Source: an uncultured Mucilaginibacter sp.
GTDB taxonomy: Bacteria; Bacteroidota; Bacteroidia; Sphingobacteriales; Sphingobacteriaceae
Assembly: GCA_903887275.1 (NCBI GenBank)
Contig: CAISPD010000014.1
Span: 1 to 37,774 of the forward strand
Direction: 5' to 3'
Length of the DNA stretch: 37,774 nt
Shown here one piece after another: positions 10,201 to 17,594 of the stretch (position 1 is the first letter of the stretch; each line of letters begins with the position of its first letter). The position numbers and the translations under genes are program-made. The notes beneath the pieces were generated by a model. That model made no database searches. It was not told the DNA's origin and worked only from the letters and a program-made list of their open reading frames with translations.

Positions 10201-10672
10201 GCTCAAAGGCGGTAGCGGCCCAGGGATAAGGTGTAACCGCATAACCCCGGCCGCTTGCCTGGTAAAACAGGTACTGCTGGCTATTGGTGTAAACCCCGCT
10301 ATTGTCTGCCAGGGCATTTGCCTGGTAGCTGCCCGGAGCAGCTGAACTGTAACTATATGGAGCATACCTGATCGCCTGGCGGCCCAAAGCATCATAGGCA
10401 AAGGGCTGGATCAGGTCGTTGCCTGCAGCCGTTCCGCGTACCTGTATGGTTTGCAGCGGACGGTCAAGACCATCGGTATAATTAATAACTGTTTCCACCG
10501 AATCTTTTACCGGTGTCAGCTGATCCAGCCTGGCGCTTGTTGTGATTTTTGTAAGCGGCGCACGGCTGCGTACATAATTCTGTGCTGCCGACTGCCCGTA
10601 TACCTGAGCCGCGAAAACAACGGCAAGCATCGTTAATGCTGTTGCAGGAAGCCGGTTTTTTAGGTAATGCAT
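7277..10672 (-). CDS. RHS repeat protein with C-terminal predicted nuclease toxin
   Basis: This 1131-residue protein has a Sec signal peptide at about 1-26 (cleavage near VYG/QSA), then an N-terminal region like DUF6443 (NYTDGLDRPLQ), many YD-type repeats, and an RHS-associated core ending DPVSVHFPWLTNYQYASNNP...LDGLEG at about residue 939. The last 192 residues are different: GKTIPDALKN (1030-1039) and EVKNV (1046-1050) followed by LTKQLR give a PD-(D/E)xK nuclease pattern (D1035, E1046, K1048) like the Tox-REase-7 family. The RHS shell probably encloses and delivers the toxin. The tip is more AT-rich than the core. No type IX sorting domain is visible and no promoter was recognised. Confidence 0.85.
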   Translation of the reverse strand: MHYLKNRLPATALTMLAVVFAAQVYGQSAAQNYVRSRAPLTKITTSARLDQLTPVKDSVETVINYTDGLDRPLQTIQVRGTAAGNDLIQPFAYDALGRQAIRYAPYSYSSAAPGSYQANALADNSGVYTNSQQYLFYQASGRGYAVTPYPWAATAFEPSPLNRPVEQGSTGSAWQLSNSGATGSGHTVKMVYTSNNSIAWTTDSVNSRQVALYNATINSDQSRTLTAAGYYSANTLHVTISKDENWVSGRAGTVEEYKDMSGRVVLKRQYNYGTTLQVLSTYYLYDDKGLLTFVLPPAANGDAAAAISQSTLDNLCYQYRYDKRDRLSKKKIPGKGWEYVVYNLLDQPVATQDANQRAGNQWLFTKYDALGRTVMTGIWNNGGIAITQDSLQNRLTTITTNLYEAPVASGNGYTNVAWPWANITATLSLDYYDGYSNVPATYSPPAGASTQTRGLSTARLRAILNTPSNMLWSVSYYDDPGRNIKRYDQHYLGGTLNNSNYDAITTLYNFSNAATKVTRQHWNTSSAASPVLTIVNTYLYDHTGRRIKNWEQIANGASALPARTLISKIDYNEIGQVLSKHLHSTDSINFYQNIAYTYNERGWLLSSTAPLFAIQLYYNTGTANKAYNGNIMYQYWGTASSLTKYYQYSYDKLDRLLSGVASTSNNETIAYDQSGNITSLNRYTANSLTDQLAYSYTNGANPTNQLQGITDNSGSNTGLASGITNYTYDANGNELTQTNAANNRNNKTFTYNLLNLPQTVVANTGPTTTTTLSYTYDAAGNKLRRSSTGTSNTTDYIAGIQYDGATTPVLSFIQTEEGKAVPTATGYDYVYYLGDNLGNTRVTFGTKTGAAVLYQQDDYYPFGLEINTITASPKNEYLYNKKELQEELQQYDYGARFYDPVIGRFTRIDPVSVHFPWLTNYQYASNNPVAKVDLDGLEGIFFSELPFLEENAFVPKGSTSNSGYSPENIAKAGGDVARASEEVAKGAGKANRTANFQKGNNTEAEQLAKNGLTKNTKPLEGVDPKTGQGGKTIPDALKNGGKSTSEVKNVKQQSLTKQLRIQENISNSNGLNPELIINSSAKLSAPLKGSSFEINTYQMPPLMLKTDALKFVPLDVRNPVESPVRIILPEL

Positions 10673-10860
10673 CGTATGACTTGATAAGGTTGCAGTTCGC
10701 TTTAATTCCGCAACTCAATTGGTTGACTGATATGGCAGCGAAGCCCGATCAGGTACTTTGCTACCGGTCAGGCCACTACGCATCACTGCTGAATTACAAC
10801 GAGTTTATCAACAGATGAAAATACCATCATCAATGCCTATAACAACTACAAAAGGTAGTA
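10673..10860. other. Noncoding spacer upstream of the RHS gene
   Basis: No gene can be supported here. An open frame on the plus strand reaches 10818 but begins inside the RHS gene in antisense, so it is probably chance or a relic. No TAnnTTTG element is seen on the minus strand in front of the RHS start. Confidence 0.4.
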
Positions 10861-11036
10861 GTATGGCTCGCGCTGTAAGCGACTAGCCCAGGGAAATCAT
10901 TACACTTCGGACAGAGGGGGAGGGTGGAGTAAATCTCCCCCCCCCCCTCTGCATGAAGGATGGCAGCGGATACCCGCCTTGTGGCTAAGGCCTGTGCAGT
11001 ATGAGCGTACAGCCTGACCCGGAGGGGCACGCCCGA
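10861..11036. other. GC-rich structured noncoding block
   Basis: At least four hairpins lie in a row: GGCTCGC/GCG-act-AGCC (10865-10888); CAGAGGGGGAGGG (10912-10924) with a C11 tract followed by TCTG (10937-10951); GCGG/CCGC around 10972; and GGC-c-TGT/ACAGCC (about 10990-11015). The block is flanked by ordinary spacer. No reading frame explains it. It may be a structured RNA or a decayed mobile or intron-like element; the family is not recognised. Confidence 0.4.
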
Positions 11037-11069
11037 ATCAATCAGCTAAAGTTACCTATTACCGTGAGG

Positions 11070-11122
11070 CCCAAAAATCCTGTCTATCTAAAACCAATCC
11101 TGAAAATTGTGTTCAAAACAGG
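11070..11122 (+). repeat. Dispersed 53-base repeat, copy A
   Basis: It shares TCCTGTCTATCTAAAA and GTGTTCAAAA and most bases between with the reverse complement of 23686-23738 (about five or six mismatches and one indel). It is intergenic, at the right edge of the RHS island. Confidence 0.65.
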
Positions 11123-11237
11123 CGCACTACCTACCCGCACCCCCCGCCTATCACTATGCTCTAACCGTCACGCTCCATGCACCCCCGCCCCGCCCTGCAC
11201 ATTTATCAATTTTTTTTCCACATTCGGTATTTTTCCC

Positions 11238-11245
11238 TACATTTG
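11238..11245 (+). promoter_or_regulatory. -7 element of the DUF177/rpmF operon (TACATTTG)
   Basis: This is an exact TAnnTTTG match 18 bases before the TTG start at 11264. A T8 run lies at the -33 distance instead of a clear TTTG. It supports starting the gene at 11264 rather than at the upstream ATG. Confidence 0.5.
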
Positions 11246-11263
11246 CGGGCTAATTATCGCTCA

Positions 11264-11785
11264 TTGAAATCGCTTAAGACATATTCGATTCCGTTTACCG
11301 GCCTAAAATTAGGCAGGCACGATTTTGAATTTGTGATAGACAATGCATTTTTCGGCGAATTTGAGTATTCGCTGGTGAAGCAGGCCGAGCTGCTGTGCAA
11401 GGTGGAACTGGAGAAGCAGGAAACGCTGCTGATATTGAATTTTAATATCACCGGTACCATTGGCGCAACCTGTGATAAATGCCTTGCCGGGTATCCGTTC
11501 CAGGTAGCGATACAGGAACAGCAGATAGCCAAGTTTGGTGAGCAGGAGGTTGGTGAAGATGAAGAGATCATCACCCTGGGTAAGAATGATCACGAGATCA
11601 ATATTGCCGGGTTGATCTATGAATATGTGAATGTTGCTGTGCCGTTGATATCGGTTTGCAGCGACGAGGGCAATTTCCCTTATTGTGATAAGGAAATGCT
11701 CGATCGGTTGAAGGCGCTTGCGCCCGATAACGATCAGAATGAAAAGAACGACCCCCGGTGGGACGTTTTGAAAAAGATTAAATGA
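11264..11785 (+). CDS. DUF177 (YceD-like) protein
   Basis: This 173-residue protein of the YceD/DUF177 family is typically encoded immediately before rpmF. In some bacteria and plants relatives are involved in 23S rRNA maturation or accumulation. The Cys pairs CDKC (mid-protein) and C...YC near the C-terminus are visible. The TTG at 11264 is chosen as the start (MKSLKTYSIPFTGL...), because upstream residues are low-complexity and would lie before the promoter. It is the first gene of the DUF177/rpmF/plsX/fabH operon, with 16 bases to rpmF. Confidence 0.85.
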   Translation: MKSLKTYSIPFTGLKLGRHDFEFVIDNAFFGEFEYSLVKQAELLCKVELEKQETLLILNFNITGTIGATCDKCLAGYPFQVAIQEQQIAKFGEQEVGEDEEIITLGKNDHEINIAGLIYEYVNVAVPLISVCSDEGNFPYCDKEMLDRLKALAPDNDQNEKNDPRWDVLKKIK

Positions 11786-11801
11786 TATAATTTTAGGAAG
11801 T

Positions 11802-11993
11802 ATGCCACATCCAAAACGGAAATTTTCAAAATCGAGAACAGCGAAACGCAGAACGCATTACAAAGCTGAGGCTCCTACTTTAACCACTTGTAAAGCTACA
11901 GGTGCTGTACATTTACCGCACAGAGCTTACACGGTTGACGGTAACCTGTATTACAACGGAAAGATCCTGATCGAAAACGCTGCATCGGCCTAA
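11802..11993 (+). CDS. rpmF: 50S ribosomal protein L32
   Basis: This 63-residue protein has the standard L32 N-terminus MPHPKRKFSKSRTAKRRTH and the Bacteroidota segment TCKATGAVHLPHRAY. The zinc-binding Cys set of some L32 proteins is reduced to one Cys, so this is a zinc-independent type. It lies between DUF177 and plsX, as in many bacteria, linking ribosome and lipid synthesis genes. Confidence 0.97.
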   Translation: MPHPKRKFSKSRTAKRRTHYKAEAPTLTTCKATGAVHLPHRAYTVDGNLYYNGKILIENAASA

Positions 11994-12008
11994 GTTATAT
12001 TTTCTGAA

Positions 12009-12947
12009 ATGAAGATTGGCTTGGATATCATGGGCGGTGATTTCGCCCCGAAGGCTGCAGTTTTGGGGGCAATTAAGGCCCATCAAACCCTGCCAGATGA
12101 TCAGAAGCTTGTGCTTATTGGCGACCGTGAGGTTGCTGAAGCAATTCTTCAGGAAAATAACTACGATCCCGCACATTTTGATTTCGTACATACCACTGAA
12201 GTAATCGGTATGGGCGAACATCCCGCCAAAGCTGTCGTTAAAAAACAGGACTCGAGCATATCGGTCGGGTTTCAGCTGCTCAAGGAGGGGAAGATAGATG
12301 CGTTCTCTTCAGCCGGTAATACCGGCGCTATGCTGGTTGGTTCGGTACTGAGCGTAAAAACCATAGAAGGTGTTTTACGCCCTGCCATGTCAACCAACGT
12401 TCCGAAATTAGCCGGTGGTTTTGGTATCCTGCTTGATGTGGGAGCCAACGCCGATTGCAAACCCGAATACTTACTACAATTTGGAATACTCGGCAGTCTG
12501 TTTGCCGAAGCGGTTTATAATATTCCAAATCCGCGGGTATCGCTATTGAATATTGGCGAGGAAGAAGAAAAGGGCAATATGCTATGCCAAACAGCCTATC
12601 CGCTGTTTAAGGGAAGTTCGAAATTTAACTTTGTAGGTAATATCGAAGGTCGGGATCTGTTCAGCGATAGTGCCGACGTATTTGTGACCGATGGTTTTAC
12701 CGGCAATGTGGCGCTGAAAATGGCCGAGTCATTTTATGTGATCTCGTTGAAAAAGAAAATAAACGACGAATTCTTTGCGCGCTTCAATTATGAGCAATAT
12801 GGTGGCAGCCCTATCCTCGGTATCAATGCACCGGTGGTGGTTGGGCACGGCATATCAAGCCCCGAAGCGATAAAAAATATGGTGCTCTTGTCGAGGGATA
12901 TGGCACAAAGTGGCCTGGTCGACAAATTAAAACAAGCATTTCAGTAA
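12009..12947 (+). CDS. plsX: Phosphate acyltransferase PlsX
   Basis: This 312-residue peripheral membrane enzyme makes acyl-phosphate from acyl-ACP and phosphate for PlsY, the entry to phospholipid synthesis. The N-terminus MKIGLDIMGGDFAPKAAVLGA is diagnostic, and SAGNTGAMLVGS, LLDVGANADCKPEYLLQF and DVFVTDGFTGNVALKMAE are the usual PlsX blocks. Length is slightly short of E. coli PlsX (about 345-355) but normal for Bacteroidota. It lies 15 bases after rpmF and 16 before fabH. Confidence 0.96.
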   Translation: MKIGLDIMGGDFAPKAAVLGAIKAHQTLPDDQKLVLIGDREVAEAILQENNYDPAHFDFVHTTEVIGMGEHPAKAVVKKQDSSISVGFQLLKEGKIDAFSSAGNTGAMLVGSVLSVKTIEGVLRPAMSTNVPKLAGGFGILLDVGANADCKPEYLLQFGILGSLFAEAVYNIPNPRVSLLNIGEEEEKGNMLCQTAYPLFKGSSKFNFVGNIEGRDLFSDSADVFVTDGFTGNVALKMAESFYVISLKKKINDEFFARFNYEQYGGSPILGINAPVVVGHGISSPEAIKNMVLLSRDMAQSGLVDKLKQAFQ

Positions 12948-12963
12948 ATCTACCTCTGTATAG

Positions 12964-13953
12964 ATGAATAAAATTCATGCTGCTATTACTGCCGTCAATG
13001 GATACGTTCCGGACTATGTGTTAACTAACCACGAACTGGAAACCATAGTAGATACCAACGACGAGTGGATCACCTCCCGCACAGGAATAAAAGAGCGGCG
13101 AATACTCAAAGGCGAAGGCCTTGCAACATCAGACCTGGCGGTTCCGGCTGTTGAAGGTTTGCTCAAAAAACGCGGCATTACCGCCGACGAAATAGAACTG
13201 ATCATTTTTTGTACCACAACGCCTGATATGCCTTTCCCGGCAACGGCGAATGTACTGGCTGATAAAATTGGCGCAAAAAACGCCTGGGGATATGATCTGC
13301 AGGCAGCTTGTTCGGGATTTATTTTCGGCCTGGCTACCGGTGCGCAGTTTATTGAAAGCGGAAAACATACTAAAGTATTGGTAGTTGGTGGCGATAAAAT
13401 GTCGTCTATCATCAATTATCAGGATCGTGCTACCTGCATCATTTTTGGTGATGGCTGCGGCGCCGTTTTGCTGGAGCCTAATACCGAAGGCTATGGTGTG
13501 ATAGATTCTGTATTAAAAAGTGATGGCTCGGGCCGTGCATTTTTGCATCAGAAAGCGGGTGGCTCTTTAAAACCTGCTACCCACGAAACTATTGATGCCA
13601 ATGAGCATTTTGCTTACCAGGAAGGGCAGGCGGTATTTAAATTTGCGGTAACCAATATGGCCGATGTGGCTGCAGAGGTTATGGAACGCAATGAGTTGAA
13701 CTCGGATGATATTGCCTGGCTGGTTCCGCATCAGGCTAATAAGCGTATAATTGATGCTACTGCAAACCGTACCGGTGTAAGTGCCGATAAGGTGATCATT
13801 AATATTGAGCGTTACGGAAACACCACTAATGGTACTATTCCATTATGTTTGTGGGAGTGGGAAAGTAAATTTAAAAAGGGCGATAACCTGATACTGGCTG
13901 CTTTTGGCGGCGGTTTCACCTGGGGATCGATATACCTGAAGTGGGCTTATTAA
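12964..13953 (+). CDS. fabH: 3-oxoacyl-ACP synthase III
   Basis: This 329-residue thiolase-fold enzyme condenses an acyl-CoA primer with malonyl-ACP to begin fatty acid synthesis. The catalytic triad is visible: C116 in AACSGF, H256 in VPHQAN and N286 in GNTTNG. It is the last gene of the operon and is followed by a hairpin. Primer preference (acetyl-CoA or branched) cannot be read from the sequence; Sphingobacteriaceae usually contain iso-branched acids, so branched primers are likely (inference). Confidence 0.96.
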   Translation: MNKIHAAITAVNGYVPDYVLTNHELETIVDTNDEWITSRTGIKERRILKGEGLATSDLAVPAVEGLLKKRGITADEIELIIFCTTTPDMPFPATANVLADKIGAKNAWGYDLQAACSGFIFGLATGAQFIESGKHTKVLVVGGDKMSSIINYQDRATCIIFGDGCGAVLLEPNTEGYGVIDSVLKSDGSGRAFLHQKAGGSLKPATHETIDANEHFAYQEGQAVFKFAVTNMADVAAEVMERNELNSDDIAWLVPHQANKRIIDATANRTGVSADKVIINIERYGNTTNGTIPLCLWEWESKFKKGDNLILAAFGGGFTWGSIYLKWAY

Positions 13954-13980
13954 TAGCAGCATTTATATAAGCCTGCTATT
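13952..13980 (+). terminator. Hairpin after fabH
   Basis: The arms AATAGCAG (13952-13959) and CTGCTATT (13973-13980) form an 8-base-pair stem that includes the end of the fabH stop codon; TTTAAAG follows. It is probably a terminator separating fabH from accB. The stem resembles the one at 16091-16126. Confidence 0.55.
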
Positions 13981-14121
13981 TTAAAGAAATGTTTTGTTTA
14001 TTTGCTGTTGCTAAATACTAACTAACAATAACCTTTAAAAATTAAAAACCGGCAGACTTGCTTTTTTGCATGGCTGCACATAACTTAGATACAATCTTTG
14101 TCTAAAACCAATTCCAAACTT

Positions 14122-14601
14122 ATGGATATTAAACAGATTCAGGACCTGATCCGCTTCGTGGCAAAATCGGGAGTAAATGAAGTTTCGATCGAACAAGATG
14201 ATTTCAAGATCACGATAAAAACCAACCAGGCTCCTACCTATGTCACCGCATCTGTTCCTGTTGAACCGGTTTATGCTCAGGCACCTGTTGCTGCGGCAGC
14301 CCCTGCACCATCAGCAGAAGCGCCTGCTCCGGCAGCTGCACCAGTAGCCGACACTTCGAAGTTTATTACGATAAAATCGCCTATGATCGGTACTTTCTAC
14401 CGCTCGGCAGCTCCAGACAAACCTTTGTTTGTAAATGTTGGCGACGAAATTAAAGAAGGTCAGGTACTGTGTATCATCGAGGCGATGAAACTATTCAACG
14501 AGATAGAGTCTGAAGTTTCAGGCCGCGTTGTGAAGGTATTGGTCGACAACGCTTCACCTGTTGAATACGACCAGCCATTATTTTTGGTTGAACCAGTATA
14601 A
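14122..14601 (+). CDS. accB: Biotin carboxyl carrier protein of acetyl-CoA carboxylase
   Basis: In this 159-residue protein, residues 1-35 form the N-terminal helix-strand region (MDIKQIQDLIRFV), followed by an Ala/Pro-rich linker (about 40-78) and a C-terminal biotinyl domain. Biotin is attached to K123 in IEAMKLFNE. It carries CO2 from AccC to the transcarboxylase. The ATG at 14122 gives the usual AccB N-terminus; the earlier TTG adds eight atypical residues. It is followed by accC after 124 bases. Confidence 0.95.
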   Translation: MDIKQIQDLIRFVAKSGVNEVSIEQDDFKITIKTNQAPTYVTASVPVEPVYAQAPVAAAAPAPSAEAPAPAAAPVADTSKFITIKSPMIGTFYRSAAPDKPLFVNVGDEIKEGQVLCIIEAMKLFNEIESEVSGRVVKVLVDNASPVEYDQPLFLVEPV

Positions 14602-14725
14602 ACGATTACACCGGTAAACCTGGTGATTACACTGATTTTTTTGATCATGTGAATTAGCAATTTTATTTATTGAATTAATCGTTGTAATCGAGATGGAAAC
14701 CGGTCAACTCCCAAAAGGAAAAGAA
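14602..14725 (+). promoter_or_regulatory. accB-accC spacer with weak hairpin
   Basis: This spacer contains CACCGG (14609-14614) pairing with CCTGGTG (14619-14625), and a T7 run begins at 14636. Two GATTACAC copies flank the hairpin. It could be an attenuator reducing accC expression relative to accB. A purine-rich site AAGGAAAAGAA directly precedes the accC ATG at 14726 and is one of the clearer ribosome-binding sites here. Confidence 0.35.
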
Positions 14726-16066
14726 ATGTTTAAGAAAATATTGATAGCAAACCGCGGTGAAATTGCCCTTCGTGTGATACGTACGTGTAAGGAAATGGGC
14801 ATTAAAACCGTTGCTGTTTATTCAACGATAGACCGCGATAGTTTGCACGTTAGATTTGCTGATGAGGCAGTTTGTATAGGCCCACCTCCCAGCCGCGATT
14901 CTTATTTAAATATTCCGAATATCATCTCGGCCGCTGAGGTAACCAATGCCGATGCCATACACCCTGGCTACGGCTTCCTTTCTGAAAATGCCAAGTTTTC
15001 GGCTATTTGTGCCGATTATGGTATCAAGTTTATTGGTGCAACTTCTGATCAGATCAATTCCATGGGCGATAAGGCTTCGGCTAAAGCAACCATGAAAAAG
15101 GCTGGCGTACCAACCATACCGGGCTCGGAAGGTTTGCTGTCGGATGTAAAAGAAGGTATTGCAATAGCCAACAGGATCGGTTATCCGGTGATATTAAAAG
15201 CAACTGCCGGTGGTGGTGGCAGAGGTATGCGCCAGGTTTGGAAAGATTCGGAATTTGAAGCTGCCTGGGATTCGGCCAGGGCCGAGTCGGCTGCCGCTTT
15301 TGGCAACGATGGGCTTTACCTCGAAAAATACGTGGTTGATCCTCGCCACATTGAGATACAGGTTGTAGGCGATCAGTACGGTAAGGTATGTCACCTTTCA
15401 GAACGCGATTGCTCTATACAGCGCAGGCACCAGAAACTGGTAGAGGAATCACCTTCGCCGTTCATGACCGAGAAACTGCGTAAGAAAATGGGTGATGCGG
15501 CCATTAAGGGCGCAAAAGCCGTTAAATATGAAGGTGCAGGCACCATCGAGTTTTTGGTGGATAAAGACCGCAACTTCTACTTTATGGAGATGAATACCCG
15601 TATTCAGGTGGAGCACCCGGTTACCGAAGAGGTGATCAACTTTGACCTGATCAAAGAACAGATCAAGGTTGCAGCGGGCATCCCTATTTCGGGTAAAAAT
15701 TACGAACCAACCATGCATGCCATTGAGTGCAGGATCAATGCTGAGGATCCGGCGAATAATTTCCGCCCGGCTCCAGGTAAGATCACCAATTTCCACTCAC
15801 CAGGTGGTCATGGGGTGCGCATAGATACGCATGTGTATTCGGGCTATGTTATCCCTCCAAATTATGATTCGATGATCGCCAAGGTGATCTGCGTGGCACA
15901 AACCCGCGAAGAAGCCTTAAGCACCATGGAACGTGCTTTGAGCGAATTTGTGATAGAGGGTATCAAAACCACCATTCCGTTCCATTTACAATTATTGAAG
16001 GATCCTAATTTCAGGGCTGGTAACTTTACCACCAAATTCATGGATACCTTTGAGTACAAGGTTTAA
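14726..16066 (+). CDS. accC: Acetyl-CoA carboxylase biotin carboxylase subunit
   Basis: This 446-residue ATP-grasp enzyme carboxylates biotin on AccB. It has N-terminal [20 protein letters not shown], the [13 protein letters not shown] block, the glycine-rich ATP loop GGGGRGMR, the [13 protein letters not shown] block and [14 protein letters not shown]. Length matches E. coli AccC (449). The ATG at 14726 is preferred over that at 14693 because it gives the canonical N-terminus and has a good ribosome-binding site. Confidence 0.96.
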   Translation: MFKKILIANRGEIALRVIRTCKEMGIKTVAVYSTIDRDSLHVRFADEAVCIGPPPSRDSYLNIPNIISAAEVTNADAIHPGYGFLSENAKFSAICADYGIKFIGATSDQINSMGDKASAKATMKKAGVPTIPGSEGLLSDVKEGIAIANRIGYPVILKATAGGGGRGMRQVWKDSEFEAAWDSARAESAAAFGNDGLYLEKYVVDPRHIEIQVVGDQYGKVCHLSERDCSIQRRHQKLVEESPSPFMTEKLRKKMGDAAIKGAKAVKYEGAGTIEFLVDKDRNFYFMEMNTRIQVEHPVTEEVINFDLIKEQIKVAAGIPISGKNYEPTMHAIECRINAEDPANNFRPAPGKITNFHSPGGHGVRIDTHVYSGYVIPPNYDSMIAKVICVAQTREEALSTMERALSEFVIEGIKTTIPFHLQLLKDPNFRAGNFTTKFMDTFEYKV

Positions 16067-16090
16067 CTGAGACTATTAAATAATTAAAAC

Positions 16091-16126
16091 GTAAATAGCA
16101 TGCTGAAGATTCAGGATGCTATTTAC
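16091..16126. terminator. Strong hairpin between accC and tatC
   Basis: The 11-base arms GTAAATAGCAT (16091-16101) and ATGCTATTTAC (16116-16126) pair perfectly, and CTGA/TCAG extends the helix inside after a G-G mismatch around loop AGAT. It lies 24 bases after accC and ends 9 bases before tatC. It probably terminates accC; its closeness to the tatC start could also affect tatC translation. Confidence 0.65.
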
Positions 16127-16135
16127 TTTAAGACG

Positions 16136-17032
16136 ATGAGCAAGCTAGGTGATAAAATAGTAAATTCCATCAAAGGCAAAGGAGGGGCAGTTCATGAAGG
16201 TGAAATGTCATTCTTTGAGCACCTTGAAGCGCTTCGCTGGCACCTGATCCGTTCGGCAGCTGCTATCCTGCTTATCGCCATTTTTGCATTTACGTTTTAC
16301 CACGAGATATTTAACGGTATCATCTTTGCACCGGGTAACTCCAACTTTTACACCTATCGCATGCTTTGCGATTTCAGCGGTTGGCTGCATGGTTTGGTCC
16401 CTGCGATCAATGCGGATGAATTTTGCGTGGCTCCATTCCAGGTGAAACTGATCAGTACCGAACTTGCGGGCCAGTTTACACTGCAGATCAACTCGGCCAT
16501 CATTATTGGTATCACCATTGGTATGCCTTATTTGTTGTTTGAGATCTGGCGTTTCATCAGGCCGGCTCTGCATCAGAAAGAACGCCGGGCAGCTAGTGGT
16601 TTCGTGTTTTATTCCTCATTTTTATTCGCTTTGGGGGTAATGTTTGGTTATTTTATTGTTACGCCTCTGGCTGTTAAATTTTTGGCAACCTATTCTGTAA
16701 GTGACAGTATCAATAACCTTTTCAGTATTGATTCGTACATGTCAACCGTAACCATGCTTACGCTGGCTTCAGGGATAGCGTTCCAATTACCCATCATTGT
16801 ATATATCCTGGCTTATATCGGCTTGCTGACACCTAAATTCATGCGTCGTACACGTCGTTATGCAGTGGTGATCATCCTGATCCTGGCAGCATTTATTACG
16901 CCAACACCGGATGCATTGACGATGATCGTGGTGGCTATACCGCTATTGCTTTTATATGAGCTGAGTATCGTTGTAGCTGCAGTGGTTGAAAAGCGCCGGT
17001 TGAAGAAAGAAGCTGAGTTTATGAACTCCTGA
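16136..17032 (+). CDS. tatC: Sec-independent protein translocase TatC
   Basis: This 298-residue inner-membrane protein is the twin-arginine signal receptor. After a short cytoplasmic N-terminus comes MSFFEHLEALRWHLIRS, the hallmark TatC motif, then six predicted membrane segments; MPYLLFEIWRFIRPAL is the conserved second block. An extended periplasmic loop between the first and second helices (about 60-115) is typical of Bacteroidota. The ATG at 16136 gives MSKLGDKIV; an earlier ATG at 16100 lies inside the hairpin and is unlikely. No tatA gene is nearby. Confidence 0.94.
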   Translation: MSKLGDKIVNSIKGKGGAVHEGEMSFFEHLEALRWHLIRSAAAILLIAIFAFTFYHEIFNGIIFAPGNSNFYTYRMLCDFSGWLHGLVPAINADEFCVAPFQVKLISTELAGQFTLQINSAIIIGITIGMPYLLFEIWRFIRPALHQKERRAASGFVFYSSFLFALGVMFGYFIVTPLAVKFLATYSVSDSINNLFSIDSYMSTVTMLTLASGIAFQLPIIVYILAYIGLLTPKFMRRTRRYAVVIILILAAFITPTPDALTMIVVAIPLLLLYELSIVVAAVVEKRRLKKEAEFMNS

Positions 17033-17083
17033 TCATAAAGGCTTTCTAACAAATTCTTTACCTTCGTAGCTTAACTATTATCC

Positions 17084-17091
17084 TAAATTTG
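17084..17091 (+). promoter_or_regulatory. -7 element of rpiB (TAAATTTG)
   Basis: This exact TAnnTTTG match ends 4 bases before the rpiB ATG, giving a predicted leaderless transcript. A TTCG at 17063-17066 may be a poor -33 box with 17-base spacing. Confidence 0.5.
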
Positions 17092-17095
17092 AGCG

Positions 17096-17527
17096 ATGAA
17101 TTCATTAAAAATTGCTATTGGCTCTGACCATGCTGGTTTTGAATATAAAGAAGCGATAGCCGACTGGCTTGCAGGTGCTGACCTGAAAGACTTTGGCACT
17201 TATTCCGCTGCTTCTGTAGATTACCCTGATTTTGCCCATCCGGTAGCCAACGCTGTTGAAAGCGGTGATTTCGATTTTGGCATTTTGGTTTGCGGAAGCG
17301 CGAACGGTGTGGCTATAACTGCCAATAAGCACCAGGGCATCCGTGCCGCTATTTGCTGGACCGAGGAATTGGCGGCTTTGGCAAGGCAACATAACAATGC
17401 CAATATTGTATGTATCCCGGCTCGTTTTATTTCTATCGAACTGGCAGAAAAGATTGTAGGCACGTTCCTGCAAACTGATTTTGAGGGCGGACGTCATTCA
17501 AACAGGGTCGATAAAATGGCTTGTTGA
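17096..17527 (+). CDS. rpiB: Ribose 5-phosphate isomerase B
   Basis: This 143-residue enzyme of the RpiB/LacAB family interconverts ribose 5-phosphate and ribulose 5-phosphate in the pentose phosphate pathway. It has GSDHAGFEYKEAI near the N-terminus, the active-site Cys in LVCGSANGVAITANK, and HNNANIVCIPARF. Length matches the family. It stands 63 bases after tatC with its own promoter-like element and is 67 bases before a peptidase gene. Confidence 0.93.
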   Translation: MNSLKIAIGSDHAGFEYKEAIADWLAGADLKDFGTYSAASVDYPDFAHPVANAVESGDFDFGILVCGSANGVAITANKHQGIRAAICWTEELAALARQHNNANIVCIPARFISIELAEKIVGTFLQTDFEGGRHSNRVDKMAC

Positions 17528-17594
17528 GCGAAAAGTAGTAAATAATTTTAGGGGAACATATTGATTTCTCCATCAAAAATCACAACATATTTAA

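Noticed and set aside
10582-10818. Plus-strand frame ending ...GHYASLLNYNEFINR upstream of the RHS gene
   Set aside because: It starts antisense within the RHS signal peptide region. The last part looks somewhat coding-like, so it may be a relic, but no family or start supports a gene.
6640-11263. Insertion sequence or integrative element carrying the RHS locus
   Set aside because: No transposase, integrase, matching terminal repeats or target duplication could be found, though the margins are rich in repeats.
16100-16135. Upstream ATG for tatC
   Set aside because: It lies inside a strong hairpin and adds residues not typical of TatC.
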